A stretch of DNA of 63,043 bases from Patescibacteria group bacterium. Lineage in GTDB: Bacteria; Patescibacteriota; Patescibacteriia; 2-12-FULL-60-25. The notes beneath the pieces were generated by a model. The model did not search any database. It was not told where the DNA came from and saw nothing but the letters and a program-made list of their open reading frames with translations. Position numbers and translations under genes: made by a program. Below, one piece after another: positions 34,901 through 43,555 of the stretch; positions within the stretch are counted from its first letter, which is position 1, and every line of letters starts with the position of its first letter. The DNA is taken from positions 1 to 63,043 of the forward strand of contig JAHJRN010000069.1 of assembly GCA_018830865.1 (NCBI GenBank). The letters run 5' to 3'.

Positions 34901-37900
34901 ATTCCTCCCATACATAGAAACCGGTTTCGTCCAGTTCTACTTCGTAAACCAGCTCGAGGCCAGGCTCAGAAATATTGGTGAACATAACGTCAGTTTCTTC
35001 AGGGCTGTCGCCACTGTTGGTAGTAACCTGAACACTTACAGCAGTGATCATGTCTTTATCGAGGCAGTTTGAGTAGGCCACTTCTGATTCATTGTTGTCA
35101 TATTCGGCAACAACGCCCCATTTGTAAACGCCTGCTTCAACAGCACCCCAGGTGTTGTCAGTAAATTGCTCGTCCAAAGTGAATCCGAGGAAATCGAGAT
35201 CACCAGTTTCGCAAGTTGTACGATAGATGCTGTAGCCAACCAGTTCGCGTGTTGTTTCGTGTGCATAAACAGGGAACTTAGCATTTGGTTTATCAGCTGC
35301 AACCATTCCGCGGCCACTTGAAACTGATTTTGCAACAGAATAATCTTTATGTCCGGTAGTATTGAAATCTCCCTGACCCAAAGCAACTTCACGGCCTGCT
35401 GAAGTGGTTACAAAACCACGTAGCATCCAGGCTTGATTGTTAATTCCATATTCACCGCTGATTGAAGTCCATGCAGCACCATTGTAAGCAAAGTAGTCAT
35501 AACGGTTAGGAATCACTTGAAGTGCACCTGCAGTAGGTTCATTGAATACATCGCCAGGTCTTTCAACATACATGGCAATCCAAAGATTTTCAGTATTGTC
35601 AAAAGCAACAGCTTCGTCCAATTCAATAATGTTCCAAGAATCACCTGTTAATGTACCAGTTACATCTTGTGAGTAAAGTACGGTTTCACCATTTTCACCA
35701 GCCAGGATTCTTACTTCTGTAAGGAAATCACCAACTGCTGGTAATTGATAAACAGCAACTTTGCTTACATAACCAGTTCCGTATTCAGTTAACTGAGCAG
35801 GAACAAATTTGGAACCCCAAATTAAGCTATAATCAGCAACTTCTGCACCAATTCCACCGAAGCCCATTACGTCATTGTCGTAAATCAACCATTCTTCAAC
35901 AACAGGTGCCTGAGCACTCCAGTCAACAAGAACTGAGTTATCATTGATTTCAGTTGCAACAACACCTGAAACAGGATAAGGGAATTCGAGCAGTTGGAAA
36001 TCATTAGTAACAGTTTCACCGAAGGTGATCGTTACAGCTTCCAAAGTCTGTGATTCAAAAGTAGCAGCCGAAACGAGATAGTCATAAGTACCATCTACAA
36101 CTTCACCTTCATATACACCATTGATGTCAGTAGTGAAATCAAAGCTATAGTCATCGTTAAAAATAGTAACAATTGCACCTTCGATAGCGTCGCCACCATC
36201 AAATGCTGTTACAGTACCATTAACATAACCACCACCGGTGATCACAACATCTTCTGAACAAACGGCATCAACACAAGTTTCGGCACCGCTGTCGTAGATG
36301 TAAGTAAGGCAATAGTTATAGGTATCAAATTCGAGATCTTCGTCGAGGAACATATCTACTGCACCTGCAGTGAAATCGAGTTCGGCATATTCTTCACCAT
36401 TGCGATAGATTCTCAAAGCTGAGATGGTATCCAAAGCAGCAGCGTCAACGTTAGTCCAGTTGAGTTCTACATCCAGTGTACCAATTACCTGCTCAGCAGT
36501 GAAAGCTGAAGGAGCATCGTAATTGTCGCAAGCAACATACAACCAGGTAAATTCAGCAGTAGCTGATTGTCCGGTAGTAAATACAGCAGCAACACCGGTA
36601 GTGTAGGTTTCACCATCAACGAGGGTTTCACCGAAAGTACCATGTTGGTATTCTTCTTCTGTTACTTCGCCAAGCAAAGTACCATCGAGGAAAACTTTAT
36701 AGGTTTCGAATGAACGAGGAGCAGGAGCAGCATTGGTAACCAATACATTATCAATTCCAAAGCCCCAAGCGTATGTGCCTCCATTTGTTGAATACCAAAA
36801 TTCAAAATAAACAGCTGAAGGATCAGCATAAGTGCTTGGATCAAACATATAAGTTTTGTGAATACCACCAGAAGGATCATCAGCAGTTGCCCAATCTAAT
36901 TCTTCTTCAAAATTAGCAGCTCCTGTTCCACCTGAATAAGTGCGGATAGCTATTTCACCGTCTCCGGCAAAATCCTGGAAATCACGATCATAGTCCAGAT
37001 AGATGGTAGATTCGCCAGAAAAGTCAAATGCTGAAGTAAACAATCCTACATCAAATACGAGTGTATTATTGCCATCACTATCTGCTACAGCAAATTTTCC
37101 ATCAGTATTGATTGGATCTTGGGCAGCTCCACAATTGTCGCAAAATTCCCAGAATCCATCTCCGCTATATGTTACTTGTGTCCAATCAGCTGGGATACCA
37201 TCATCAAAAGCTTCCATAACAGGAGCAAAAGGAACTTCACCGCTTCCACCTGTCCATGTAGCAAAACCAGTAGGTGTTACGTAAAGATCAGCAGGTGTAG
37301 CCAGAATTTCTTCGAGCAACCATTCGAAAGAAGTTTCATCAAAGATGTCAACTCCGGTTTCAGTTACTTCACCATAGCCTGGAAGACTTACAAGGATATC
37401 ATAAGTACCTCTGCGGAATTCGTTCCAGGTATTCATGCCACTTGCAGGAAGCAGGGTAGAATAAACCAACTCAGGAGATTCGTCCATATTGGTAAACTCA
37501 ACCAGCGTACCGGCTGGGCTTTCAGCTGAATTGAGGGCAACAGTTACGTCAACAACAGTGTTCATGTCGTTGTCGATTGGGTTAGAAGCAACCGGAGTTG
37601 ATTCGTTCAGGTCATAAACAGCAACAACATACCATTTATATACACCCCAATCCTGAAGACCCCAGTCGAAGTCAACAAACTGGTACTGCGAAGTAGTTCC
37701 AATCATTTCGAAAGCACCTGGCAGGTAAGTTTTTTCACGCCAAACCTGGAATTCAACCAGTGCGCGATCGCTTCCCTGTGCAGTAGCATCAAAATTATTT
37801 TCAGCGAGGAATTCATTCCACATTTTCTGAATCTGCGCTTCACTCATACCTTCTGTTTCGAAAGGATAAACCTGAGGCACAAAGTTAGCAGCGTCGAAGC

Positions 37901-40016
37901 TCCACTCGATCAGAATGTTTTCGCCGAATTCGCTGGCTGTAACAACAGCAACAGGATAAGGCACTTCATTCAAAGTAAAGTCGGTAGTTACAGTAGCACC
38001 ATATGCCAGGGCAACACCAGTTACTTCAGCATTCAGGAAACCATCAGCAACAACGCGAATGGTGTAAGTACCAGCAAATACATCAGCTGTATAATTACCA
38101 GTTGCATCAGTAGTGGTGGAATAAGATTGGTCTTCGCCAAATTCATCCACGCCAGTCATAGTAACTGTAGCGCCACTAATAGGTGCAACAGGAACGAGGC
38201 TAGACACATTTCCGTTCAGTGTACCTTCGCCGGTAACCTGTGCTGTGAAAGGATCAGAAGGATCTGATTCGCCTTCGTCAAAGATAGCGGTAACGGTATA
38301 TTCGTAACCAGGAGCCATATTGTAAGCAGGAGCAACATCAGTATAAGTTGCTGCTGTTAGCATTGTTGTGTTTTGCATAACACCATCACGATACACATTG
38401 TATCCGAGGAAAGCACGGTCAACAGGGCTATCCCATGTCAGAACAACATCTTCACCTTCGTAAACCTCAGCATTACCTGTAAGATCAGATGGAGGAGTTA
38501 AAGTAGTTGTAAATCCCCAAATGTCGCCGGGAGTTGTAAAGCTGTTGTTACGTGTATTAACCTGCCAGAAATACTGAAGGTTAGGCTCAAGGTTAGCCAG
38601 TTCGTAAGCAGTAGCCAGATCATCTGTCCAGTCAACAACAACAGTTGCCGGAGGATAAGTAGTTCCTAATACAACTTGGTATTCCAATGTATTGGCACCA
38701 AAAGTCCATTCCAGATCCATTCCGTTGGTGATATCAATAGCACCATCAGCAGGAGCTACATAGGTAGCAGCATCAGGGGCAGGCATAGCGGTTGCAGTAT
38801 AAGTTCCGTTCCAACTATCAAGAGAACTTCCCACCAAGTAATAGGTACCTGCAAAAAGTTCAAAATCAGTAATAACATCAACTCCCTGAACCAATGCATT
38901 AGTAGCCATAGGACCACCTTCGCCATCGAAATCAGCAGCATATACCGCCCAGTTTACTGTACCTGATGTAACAGTAAGATCAAGCAAAACATCAGTAGCA
39001 GGCTCCATCAAATAAACAAAATCATTATCATTTGGACCTGATCCAACATCGTTTGGTAAAATGTAATTCTTATAAATTCCACTTAATTCCCTATCAGAAG
39101 CCATAGGAAGGCTTAATGGAGCAGTTGGAGTCATATCCAGCGGAACAGCTGTTTCAACAACATCAGCCGGAATCGGCTCATAAGCATTAGCCATAAATTC
39201 GGCAACTGCCACTTCACGACTACCACCCCATTGTGCAACAAAGTCGCCCATGAGCATACCAGGAGTTGCATCACCTGTGGCAGAGATACCAACCATTACT
39301 GATTCACCAGTTTCCAGCGTTACAGGGAAATCTCCGTGTACAGCAAAGAAATCGGCAGCAGCGATTTCGGCATTGTTAACTGTTAATGCACCTACGCCTG
39401 TATTTTCAAGGGTGAAGTAAGCAGGCTCAGTCCATGAATTGATTGGACGATCTCCCAAATCAAGTACTAAAGGAGAAATTTCAAGACGTGGAGCTGCCTC
39501 AGAAATGGTAACTGTGCCAGTTGTTGTGTGAGGAGCATCTCCATATACCTCTCCAATGATTGACCAGCCAATGTTCATATTTCCAGTAAAACCGGCATCA
39601 ATATCAACGGTAACGGTAAATGGACAAACATCTCCATCTTGTAAATAATTACCATAGGCAGGAGCTGACCATGTGACTAAAGCACCGTCACCAGTCTGTC
39701 CATCATAATTAAGCCAGTTAGTCTGACCGGCATTCTCCATAATGGAAGCAGAAGTAACAGTTACTCCAGCAGGGAAATCCATTTCTACATCGCCTACCCA
39801 TTCGCCAAAAGCGCCATCAGGGGAAACCATGTAAGTTGTAAAATCAAGCACAACACTAGTTGCACCCGCTGTGTAGAAAGAAGATTGCGCAGTAATCTCA
39901 GAACCAGTAATGTCCCGATTTCCATCTTGCGCCATCAGCTGACTTGACCCAAATAATAGGATTGCTCCTACCATAAAGGAACCAAGCCATCGCAGAAAAG
40001 TAGTTTTTCTGTTCAT
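31971..40016 (-). CDS. Giant multidomain T9SS surface protein 3 (adhesin-like)
   Basis: 2681 aa from the ATG at 40016 (MNRKTTFLRWLG; signal peptide ends near LMAQ). A unique N-terminal beta domain (about 29-170, ITAQSSFYTAGATSVVLDF) is followed by the DLGDRPINSW unit shared with its paralogues. Fn3 units, carboxypeptidase-regulatory folds near 595 and 1259, and cleaved-adhesin-like modules near 929 and 1765 follow. The end is a type A sorting domain (YPNPATDMVNVEA). It lacks the propeller-like segment of proteins 1 and 2; a different insert (YGFGYGVAYDLSAYPDALV) takes its place near residue 2035. Its C-terminal region mixes blocks typical of protein 1 and of protein 2. Motif B lies about 350 nt upstream. 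Confidence 0.9.
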   Translation of the reverse strand: MNRKTTFLRWLGSFMVGAILLFGSSQLMAQDGNRDITGSEITAQSSFYTAGATSVVLDFTTYMVSPDGAFGEWVGDVEMDFPAGVTVTSASIMENAGQTNWLNYDGQTGDGALVTWSAPAYGNYLQDGDVCPFTVTVDIDAGFTGNMNIGWSIIGEVYGDAPHTTTGTVTISEAAPRLEISPLVLDLGDRPINSWTEPAYFTLENTGVGALTVNNAEIAAADFFAVHGDFPVTLETGESVMVGISATGDATPGMLMGDFVAQWGGSREVAVAEFMANAYEPIPADVVETAVPLDMTPTAPLSLPMASDRELSGIYKNYILPNDVGSGPNDNDFVYLMEPATDVLLDLTVTSGTVNWAVYAADFDGEGGPMATNALVQGVDVITDFELFAGTYYLVGSSLDSWNGTYTATAMPAPDAATYVAPADGAIDITNGMDLEWTFGANTLEYQVVLGTTYPPATVVVDWTDDLATAYELANLEPNLQYFWQVNTRNNSFTTPGDIWGFTTTLTPPSDLTGNAEVYEGEDVVLTWDSPVDRAFLGYNVYRDGVMQNTTMLTAATYTDVAPAYNMAPGYEYTVTAIFDEGESDPSDPFTAQVTGEGTLNGNVSSLVPVAPISGATVTMTGVDEFGEDQSYSTTTDATGNYTADVFAGTYTIRVVADGFLNAEVTGVALAYGATVTTDFTLNEVPYPVAVVTASEFGENILIEWSFDAANFVPQVYPFETEGMSEAQIQKMWNEFLAENNFDATAQGSDRALVEFQVWREKTYLPGAFEMIGTTSQYQFVDFDWGLQDWGVYKWYVVAVYDLNESTPVASNPIDNDMNTVVDVTVALNSAESPAGTLVEFTNMDESPELVYSTLLPASGMNTWNEFRRGTYDILVSLPGYGEVTETGVDIFDETSFEWLLEEILATPADLYVTPTGFATWTGGSGEVPFAPVMEAFDDGIPADWTQVTYSGDGFWEFCDNCGAAQDPINTDGKFAVADSDGNNTLVFDVGLFTSAFDFSGESTIYLDYDRDFQDFAGDGEIAIRTYSGGTGAANFEEELDWATADDPSGGIHKTYMFDPSTYADPSAVYFEFWYSTNGGTYAWGFGIDNVLVTNAAPAPRSFETYKVFLDGTLLGEVTEEEYQHGTFGETLVDGETYTTGVAAVFTTGQSATAEFTWLYVACDNYDAPSAFTAEQVIGTLDVELNWTNVDAAALDTISALRIYRNGEEYAELDFTAGAVDMFLDEDLEFDTYNYCLTYIYDSGAETCVDAVCSEDVVITGGGYVNGTVTAFDGGDAIEGAIVTIFNDDYSFDFTTDINGVYEGEVVDGTYDYLVSAATFESQTLEAVTITFGETVTNDFQLLEFPYPVSGVVATEINDNSVLVDWSAQAPVVEEWLIYDNDVMGFGGIGAEVADYSLIWGSKFVPAQLTEYGTGYVSKVAVYQLPAVGDFLTEVRILAGENGETVLYSQDVTGTLTGDSWNIIELDEAVAFDNTENLWIAMYVERPGDVFNEPTAGALQVIPNRYDYFAYNGAAWTSISGEYGINNQAWMLRGFVTTSAGREVALGQGDFNTTGHKDYSVAKSVSSGRGMVAADKPNAKFPVYAHETTRELVGYSIYRTTCETGDLDFLGFTLDEQFTDNTWGAVEAGVYKWGVVAEYDNNESEVAYSNCLDKDMITAVSVQVTTNSGDSPEETDVMFTNISEPGLELVYEVELDETGFYVWEEFRKGEYDIYVEKNGFAPIELMGYVIDGPEAFEWLLEELLLPVADLYVTPTGFATWRSGGEIPFEPFMENFDEGLPETWTVVDGGSTTDTWYNETPGGNPQSSGSSVDGTPFMFADSDGAGSGSTMDEQLISPVINAENAEELYLMFDYVYQYIGNEYFAVDVMVDGDWVEIFRSEADTGPFPWGPTVSEMIDITEYASDMLQVRFHYVSNGWNWYVAVDNVVVTDNMDRYADRELQYYKVWLDNNFITDTENTFWQYDVTNLVPGQDYLAEVAAVYSNGISERMQYVWTYVPCEDYAGPQVYNGEVINNNDVLLTWSDVEPMELIQITQNPGAPANGYFQSYGFGYGVAYDLSAYPDALVNSLDFHHASWGTTGTWEYNIHIYDWDTKTLIETVGPITTTGNDLWEMGVDLGDIATGGVSTVAILMEPLSNSPTDAYPDLSSDNATNPQGSIYGDLSDPNAIGASTIGNFLMEMYIYTAYGPVRATPINFDYVEAPAAQAKSAVNPVVEAPVITQSTSSREDDLFVGTNVYRNGMLIAEMVQDTFYVDESVNGGEYEYCIRYVYESGAMTCEGAYCLDISIPCEAPKNLTGEYLWEYNNGNPEFGSLITWEPSTAPLEEWLYYDDGTNVDGIGGPASFSWAIKFDPAQLADFDGASLTKIQIYNRTGASDELRIFEGTNAATLLHTQTLSGLGIEAWEEVDLTDAVLIDVTKELWIVVYTTDGVNYPAGCGPTQNEPNGDLITLDGVLWEHLSDFALPYTWNLRGFVTTMAGVTAALPMDTPADTYSNDDRAELTVSGQGTGENPVLESNSTRELSVFNVYRSDNGTDYSLLTTVPYDAGTTSYEYFDTDTDAQVTYYYQVTALHTYDDGTECESDPAFALENPEDDFVMIFVTNTNETGAAEARLYPNPATDMVNVEAAGINRITVINAVGQVVYDIEVDAAKTQLNTASLESGVYMVRINTENGMVTKRMSIVR

Positions 40017-40549
40017 GGTTAAAATTGATTTAGTTAATAAATAATGATTAATTGATTGAGATATCGATTGAAATTGACTGCCTCTGTTGGAAGCAGCACA
40101 CAATAAATCCTTGTTTAGCAAAAGACGTTGGTATGTTCTTTGATCCGGGTAATTCATAAAATATTTATCAATTACAACTGTTCACCTACAAAAAAACGGC
40201 TATCCAAAATACCTTTAAGGCAATAGTAACGAGATAATTTCAAATTCCCGTTCAAAAAACACTTAAATTTCAAGTATTTGTTAGACAGACTGTTAGGTTG
40301 TTAAGTGATACAAAATTGGTTAAAAATCGTGTGAACATTAAATTGTTGGTTTATGTTCCCACGTCTATAAGACAAACTGTAGTTGTTTTACCCCTACTCT
40401 TTTATTTAAAATTATTCTAAATTTCAGGGGGTGATGTTTAAGGGCGCAAAAGTAAGCATTAATCGCTTCAAAGTACTGTTGAACGGACATCTTGAAATTT
40501 GGTATCAGGCTTAATGTCTCAAAAACAAAATACTAAAGAAAAACTTTAA
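40017..40549. other. Long leader and intergenic region before giant gene 3
   Basis: The 5' leader from motif B to the ATG is about 345 nt. The minus-strand frame is open for 47 codons before the ATG, but that stretch has no signal-peptide character and no family match. A TACTTTTG box on the minus strand (40454-40447) may be an additional primary-sigma promoter, though no -33 box at normal spacing was found. No convincing terminator follows the beta-helix gene. Confidence 0.45.
40368..40397 (-). promoter_or_regulatory. ECF-type promoter motif B, site 3 (giant gene 3)
   Basis: Minus strand: GTAGGGGTAA (40397-40388), 11 nt, TTTGTCTTA (40376-40368). Confidence 0.7.
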
Positions 40550-43525
40550 CTATTGCTTAACAACTTTTCGGGAGATAAGCTGCTGCTCCGATGCTAAAAC
40601 AAGGATATATACCCCATTTTTGAACTTGCGCATGTCAAGTTTATACGCGTGGTGGCCGGCTTTGTGTTTAGTAAGATCAGCAGCATGAACCAAAACACCA
40701 AAGAGATCATATACCATTAGCGTTTGGATATCCTGTATTTCAATAAACAGGTAGTCATTAACAGGATTGGGGTAAATCCGGCTTTCCGGCTCGAAGACCA
40801 GCTGCTCACCTTTGGCAGAAATACTGATTTTCTGATTCTCAATTTGAAAAACAGCCTCCGTAGAAACCTGCTCAGGGGAGAGTTGTATCACAGGGGACAG
40901 ATTCAACGGATAGCCCGGTATCTCGGCATGAAGCCGGTAATTGCCATAAGCAAGACTGTCAAAATAAAACTTACCCTGATAGTCGGTGAGGGTATAAGCC
41001 AAAAGTGTTGTCAGGTCAGTATCATACAAGGTGATACTAATATTTGAAAGTCCGCCATCACAATACTGAAGGCTTCCGTCACGGCTAAACCAATCGCTGC
41101 AAAAAGTACCCAACTCCCTGAAACCATTTTCAGGCAACTCAAAATGACCGTTTATTACGGCATTACCAGACGGGAAACCCGACAGCGTTTTTTCCAAATG
41201 AATATCCACATCATAGGCGGGTTCTATCAGGGCTATTCGATGGGCCTTTTCCCAATGGCTTCTTTCGGCATAATAAGCCAATGACCGCCCTGTTCTGATG
41301 GTGTCGGGCAATGCCATTATCACATAATTGCCTGTAAACAACTTTTCGAATCGAAAGGCTCCCGAAAGGGAAGACTGCACCTTGGACAAGGGATTGAATC
41401 CATCCTCTGAGTATCTGAATGCCAATACAGAAGCATTACTGATCGCCTGATTATCGAACCAAACACTGCCCTCCAGACTATATTCATCAAGCAGCAGTAA
41501 CCGCAAGGTGTCAGCATGATAACCACATTCAGAGCTGGCTTCAAGTATCAGACTCACCTCACCATTTACTTTATCCAACTCACCCGGTATATAATAGGTG
41601 TTAATTTCATTCGAGGATAAAAACGCGCCATCACCCGTTGTTTGCCAGTTGATGCTGGTAAAATAACTTGCCGAGGCAGTATTCAGTAACAAAGTACTGT
41701 CGCGGCCAATGATGGTGTCATTGCCAGCAAAAGCCAACGGATCTTCTGAAAACGCAAGCTTGAACGACTCGAAAAAAACCTCATCAGCGGTTGTAATCAT
41801 AAGTGTTAATTTAACCTCACCGGTCTCATAATCTGAAGCGCCCGGAAAATAGCTTGTCTGCAGTTGATTAGGTTCAGTAAAACTGCCATCGCCCGAGCTT
41901 GACCAGCGTGATTGGTGGTAATCAAATGGGGCATTCGCGTCATTAATAGCAAAAAACACTTCGTTTTTACAAATTGAAGTATCACTTCCGGCATAAGGCG
42001 CTGCTTGGGCCAATGCATAAGGACTTTCGTAGCCCAAGAACTTGTCCTGAAAATCCATTGAAATGCGATCGGTAGCCGTAACAGCAATGGTATCTGTGAT
42101 GGCTAAACGACTCAGGAAGATTACTGTATCCTGTACTTCAGCTATGCTATTTTCAAACTGATAATTAGTAAAATGCTGATAATATACTTTATAGCCATAG
42201 ATATCTTCCTCTTCATTGGGTTGCCAACTGAGCCGCACACGGTCCTTAACCCATTGCTTTTTTACATTAAAGGGAGGGGCAAGTGGGGCTGTTGAATCAG
42301 CTGTTGTGAGGAAAGGAATAAAAAACAACTCGCCAAGTTCAGCATTATCATGCACATCAATAATTCGTTCAGCTATTTCGGTTTCCGTAACACTTCCCCA
42401 ATAGTTTCCTGTGGCATTCATGTTTTGGGTGGTCATTAGCTCAACAAGGGTATCGGAAAAGCAATGAATAAAATTATTCTGCAGCAACACATTCCCAATA
42501 GGTTCGTCCAGTGTAACCACAGTTCGTTCATTTAGACTGAATGTGTTTTCCTTAATCGTATTGCGTTTTGAACCAGCCCTAACAGGCAAGGCATTGCCGT
42601 TTTCATAAAAACTGTTGTTTTCGATCAGGTTATTGGAAGAATTTCTAAACCAAACCGCGCTTGCATTTCTCCAGAAAATATTACGCCTAACCGTTGTTGA
42701 GTCCATTGCGAGATAAAGCCCGTAACCAAACCCATCACCATTATTAATAATTGCGTTTCGCGCAATCGTATTTCCACGCGAACCACTGAGGCCGCTATTG
42801 TCAATCCAAATGCCATTGATGCCATTCTGAACCACATTCTCAATAATTTGATTGCGGTATGATGAACCTCCGGTTTCGTTTATAATAAATATATTGGTGG
42901 TTTCATTGCGCATCACATTACCCTGAACAATATTGTCAAAAGTAAGCCCAAAAGCACCTTTGGCAAGTATTTCAACTCCCACATAATTATTATAAATCTG
43001 GCTATTGCGCAGTAGCACATCATGGCTGTTCTGTATGCTGATACCCCGCCAAAAATTATTAATAAAGCAACTATGCTCCATGATTACGTTACTGCTGTTG
43101 ATAAGTTTAACAGCTTCTTCTGCATCGGTCACCACCACATACGAAAGTGTTGTTGGGTTGGATGCAGAAGCATTAAAAATTGTGATGCCTTTCCATTTCC
43201 ATCCCTGAGCCGGATTGATATAATTGGGCACAAAAAGGATGGAATCAACTTGTTCGTTGCTTATGCCGATCGCCTCCAGCTTGCCTCCATCAACCAATAG
43301 ACCTTTTCCCTGATTAAAGCGCAAGCTTGTTCCGGCCTCAATGCTAAGCTGAGCGCCTTGCGTTACCTTTAAATCCTCAACAATAATGTATGTTGTATCG
43401 CGCGAAAAAAACCGATCAGTAACCAAAACACCACCCACTTCTGCTAGTGGCTGGGCCATGAGGGCATTGCCAAAGCTTCCACCAAAAAGTGAAAGCAAAA
43501 AAAGCAGGTAATATGTCCGATTCAT
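40550..43525 (-). CDS. Secreted right-handed beta-helix protein with T9SS sorting domain
   Basis: 991 aa from the ATG at 43525 (the frame could begin at a GTG nine bases up). The signal peptide is about 1-25 (GNALMAQ). Residues about 95-400 form NosD/PbH1-type parallel beta-helix repeats (VIMEHSCFINNFWRGISIQN, VLLRNSQIYNNYVGVEIL, IENNSFYENGNAL). An Fn3 unit (PPFNVKKQWVKDRVRLSWQP) near 415, PKD-like or repeat regions, and carboxypeptidase-regulatory-type folds follow. The type A sorting domain ends it (YPNPVNDYLFIEI, KNGVYILVLA). Such helices usually bind or cleave polysaccharides, but no catalytic triad is assignable. It is 30 nt after the STN-barrel gene, in the FecR operon. Confidence 0.85.
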   Translation of the reverse strand: MNRTYYLLFLLSLFGGSFGNALMAQPLAEVGGVLVTDRFFSRDTTYIIVEDLKVTQGAQLSIEAGTSLRFNQGKGLLVDGGKLEAIGISNEQVDSILFVPNYINPAQGWKWKGITIFNASASNPTTLSYVVVTDAEEAVKLINSSNVIMEHSCFINNFWRGISIQNSHDVLLRNSQIYNNYVGVEILAKGAFGLTFDNIVQGNVMRNETTNIFIINETGGSSYRNQIIENVVQNGINGIWIDNSGLSGSRGNTIARNAIINNGDGFGYGLYLAMDSTTVRRNIFWRNASAVWFRNSSNNLIENNSFYENGNALPVRAGSKRNTIKENTFSLNERTVVTLDEPIGNVLLQNNFIHCFSDTLVELMTTQNMNATGNYWGSVTETEIAERIIDVHDNAELGELFFIPFLTTADSTAPLAPPFNVKKQWVKDRVRLSWQPNEEEDIYGYKVYYQHFTNYQFENSIAEVQDTVIFLSRLAITDTIAVTATDRISMDFQDKFLGYESPYALAQAAPYAGSDTSICKNEVFFAINDANAPFDYHQSRWSSSGDGSFTEPNQLQTSYFPGASDYETGEVKLTLMITTADEVFFESFKLAFSEDPLAFAGNDTIIGRDSTLLLNTASASYFTSINWQTTGDGAFLSSNEINTYYIPGELDKVNGEVSLILEASSECGYHADTLRLLLLDEYSLEGSVWFDNQAISNASVLAFRYSEDGFNPLSKVQSSLSGAFRFEKLFTGNYVIMALPDTIRTGRSLAYYAERSHWEKAHRIALIEPAYDVDIHLEKTLSGFPSGNAVINGHFELPENGFRELGTFCSDWFSRDGSLQYCDGGLSNISITLYDTDLTTLLAYTLTDYQGKFYFDSLAYGNYRLHAEIPGYPLNLSPVIQLSPEQVSTEAVFQIENQKISISAKGEQLVFEPESRIYPNPVNDYLFIEIQDIQTLMVYDLFGVLVHAADLTKHKAGHHAYKLDMRKFKNGVYILVLASEQQLISRKVVKQ

Positions 43526-43555
43526 TCTGGTCACAATATCAAAAAATTCTTTTTA

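Noticed and set aside
13494-40016. Assembly duplication as the cause of the three giant genes
   Set aside because: The copies differ throughout in sequence, module content and flanking regulation, so they are true paralogues.
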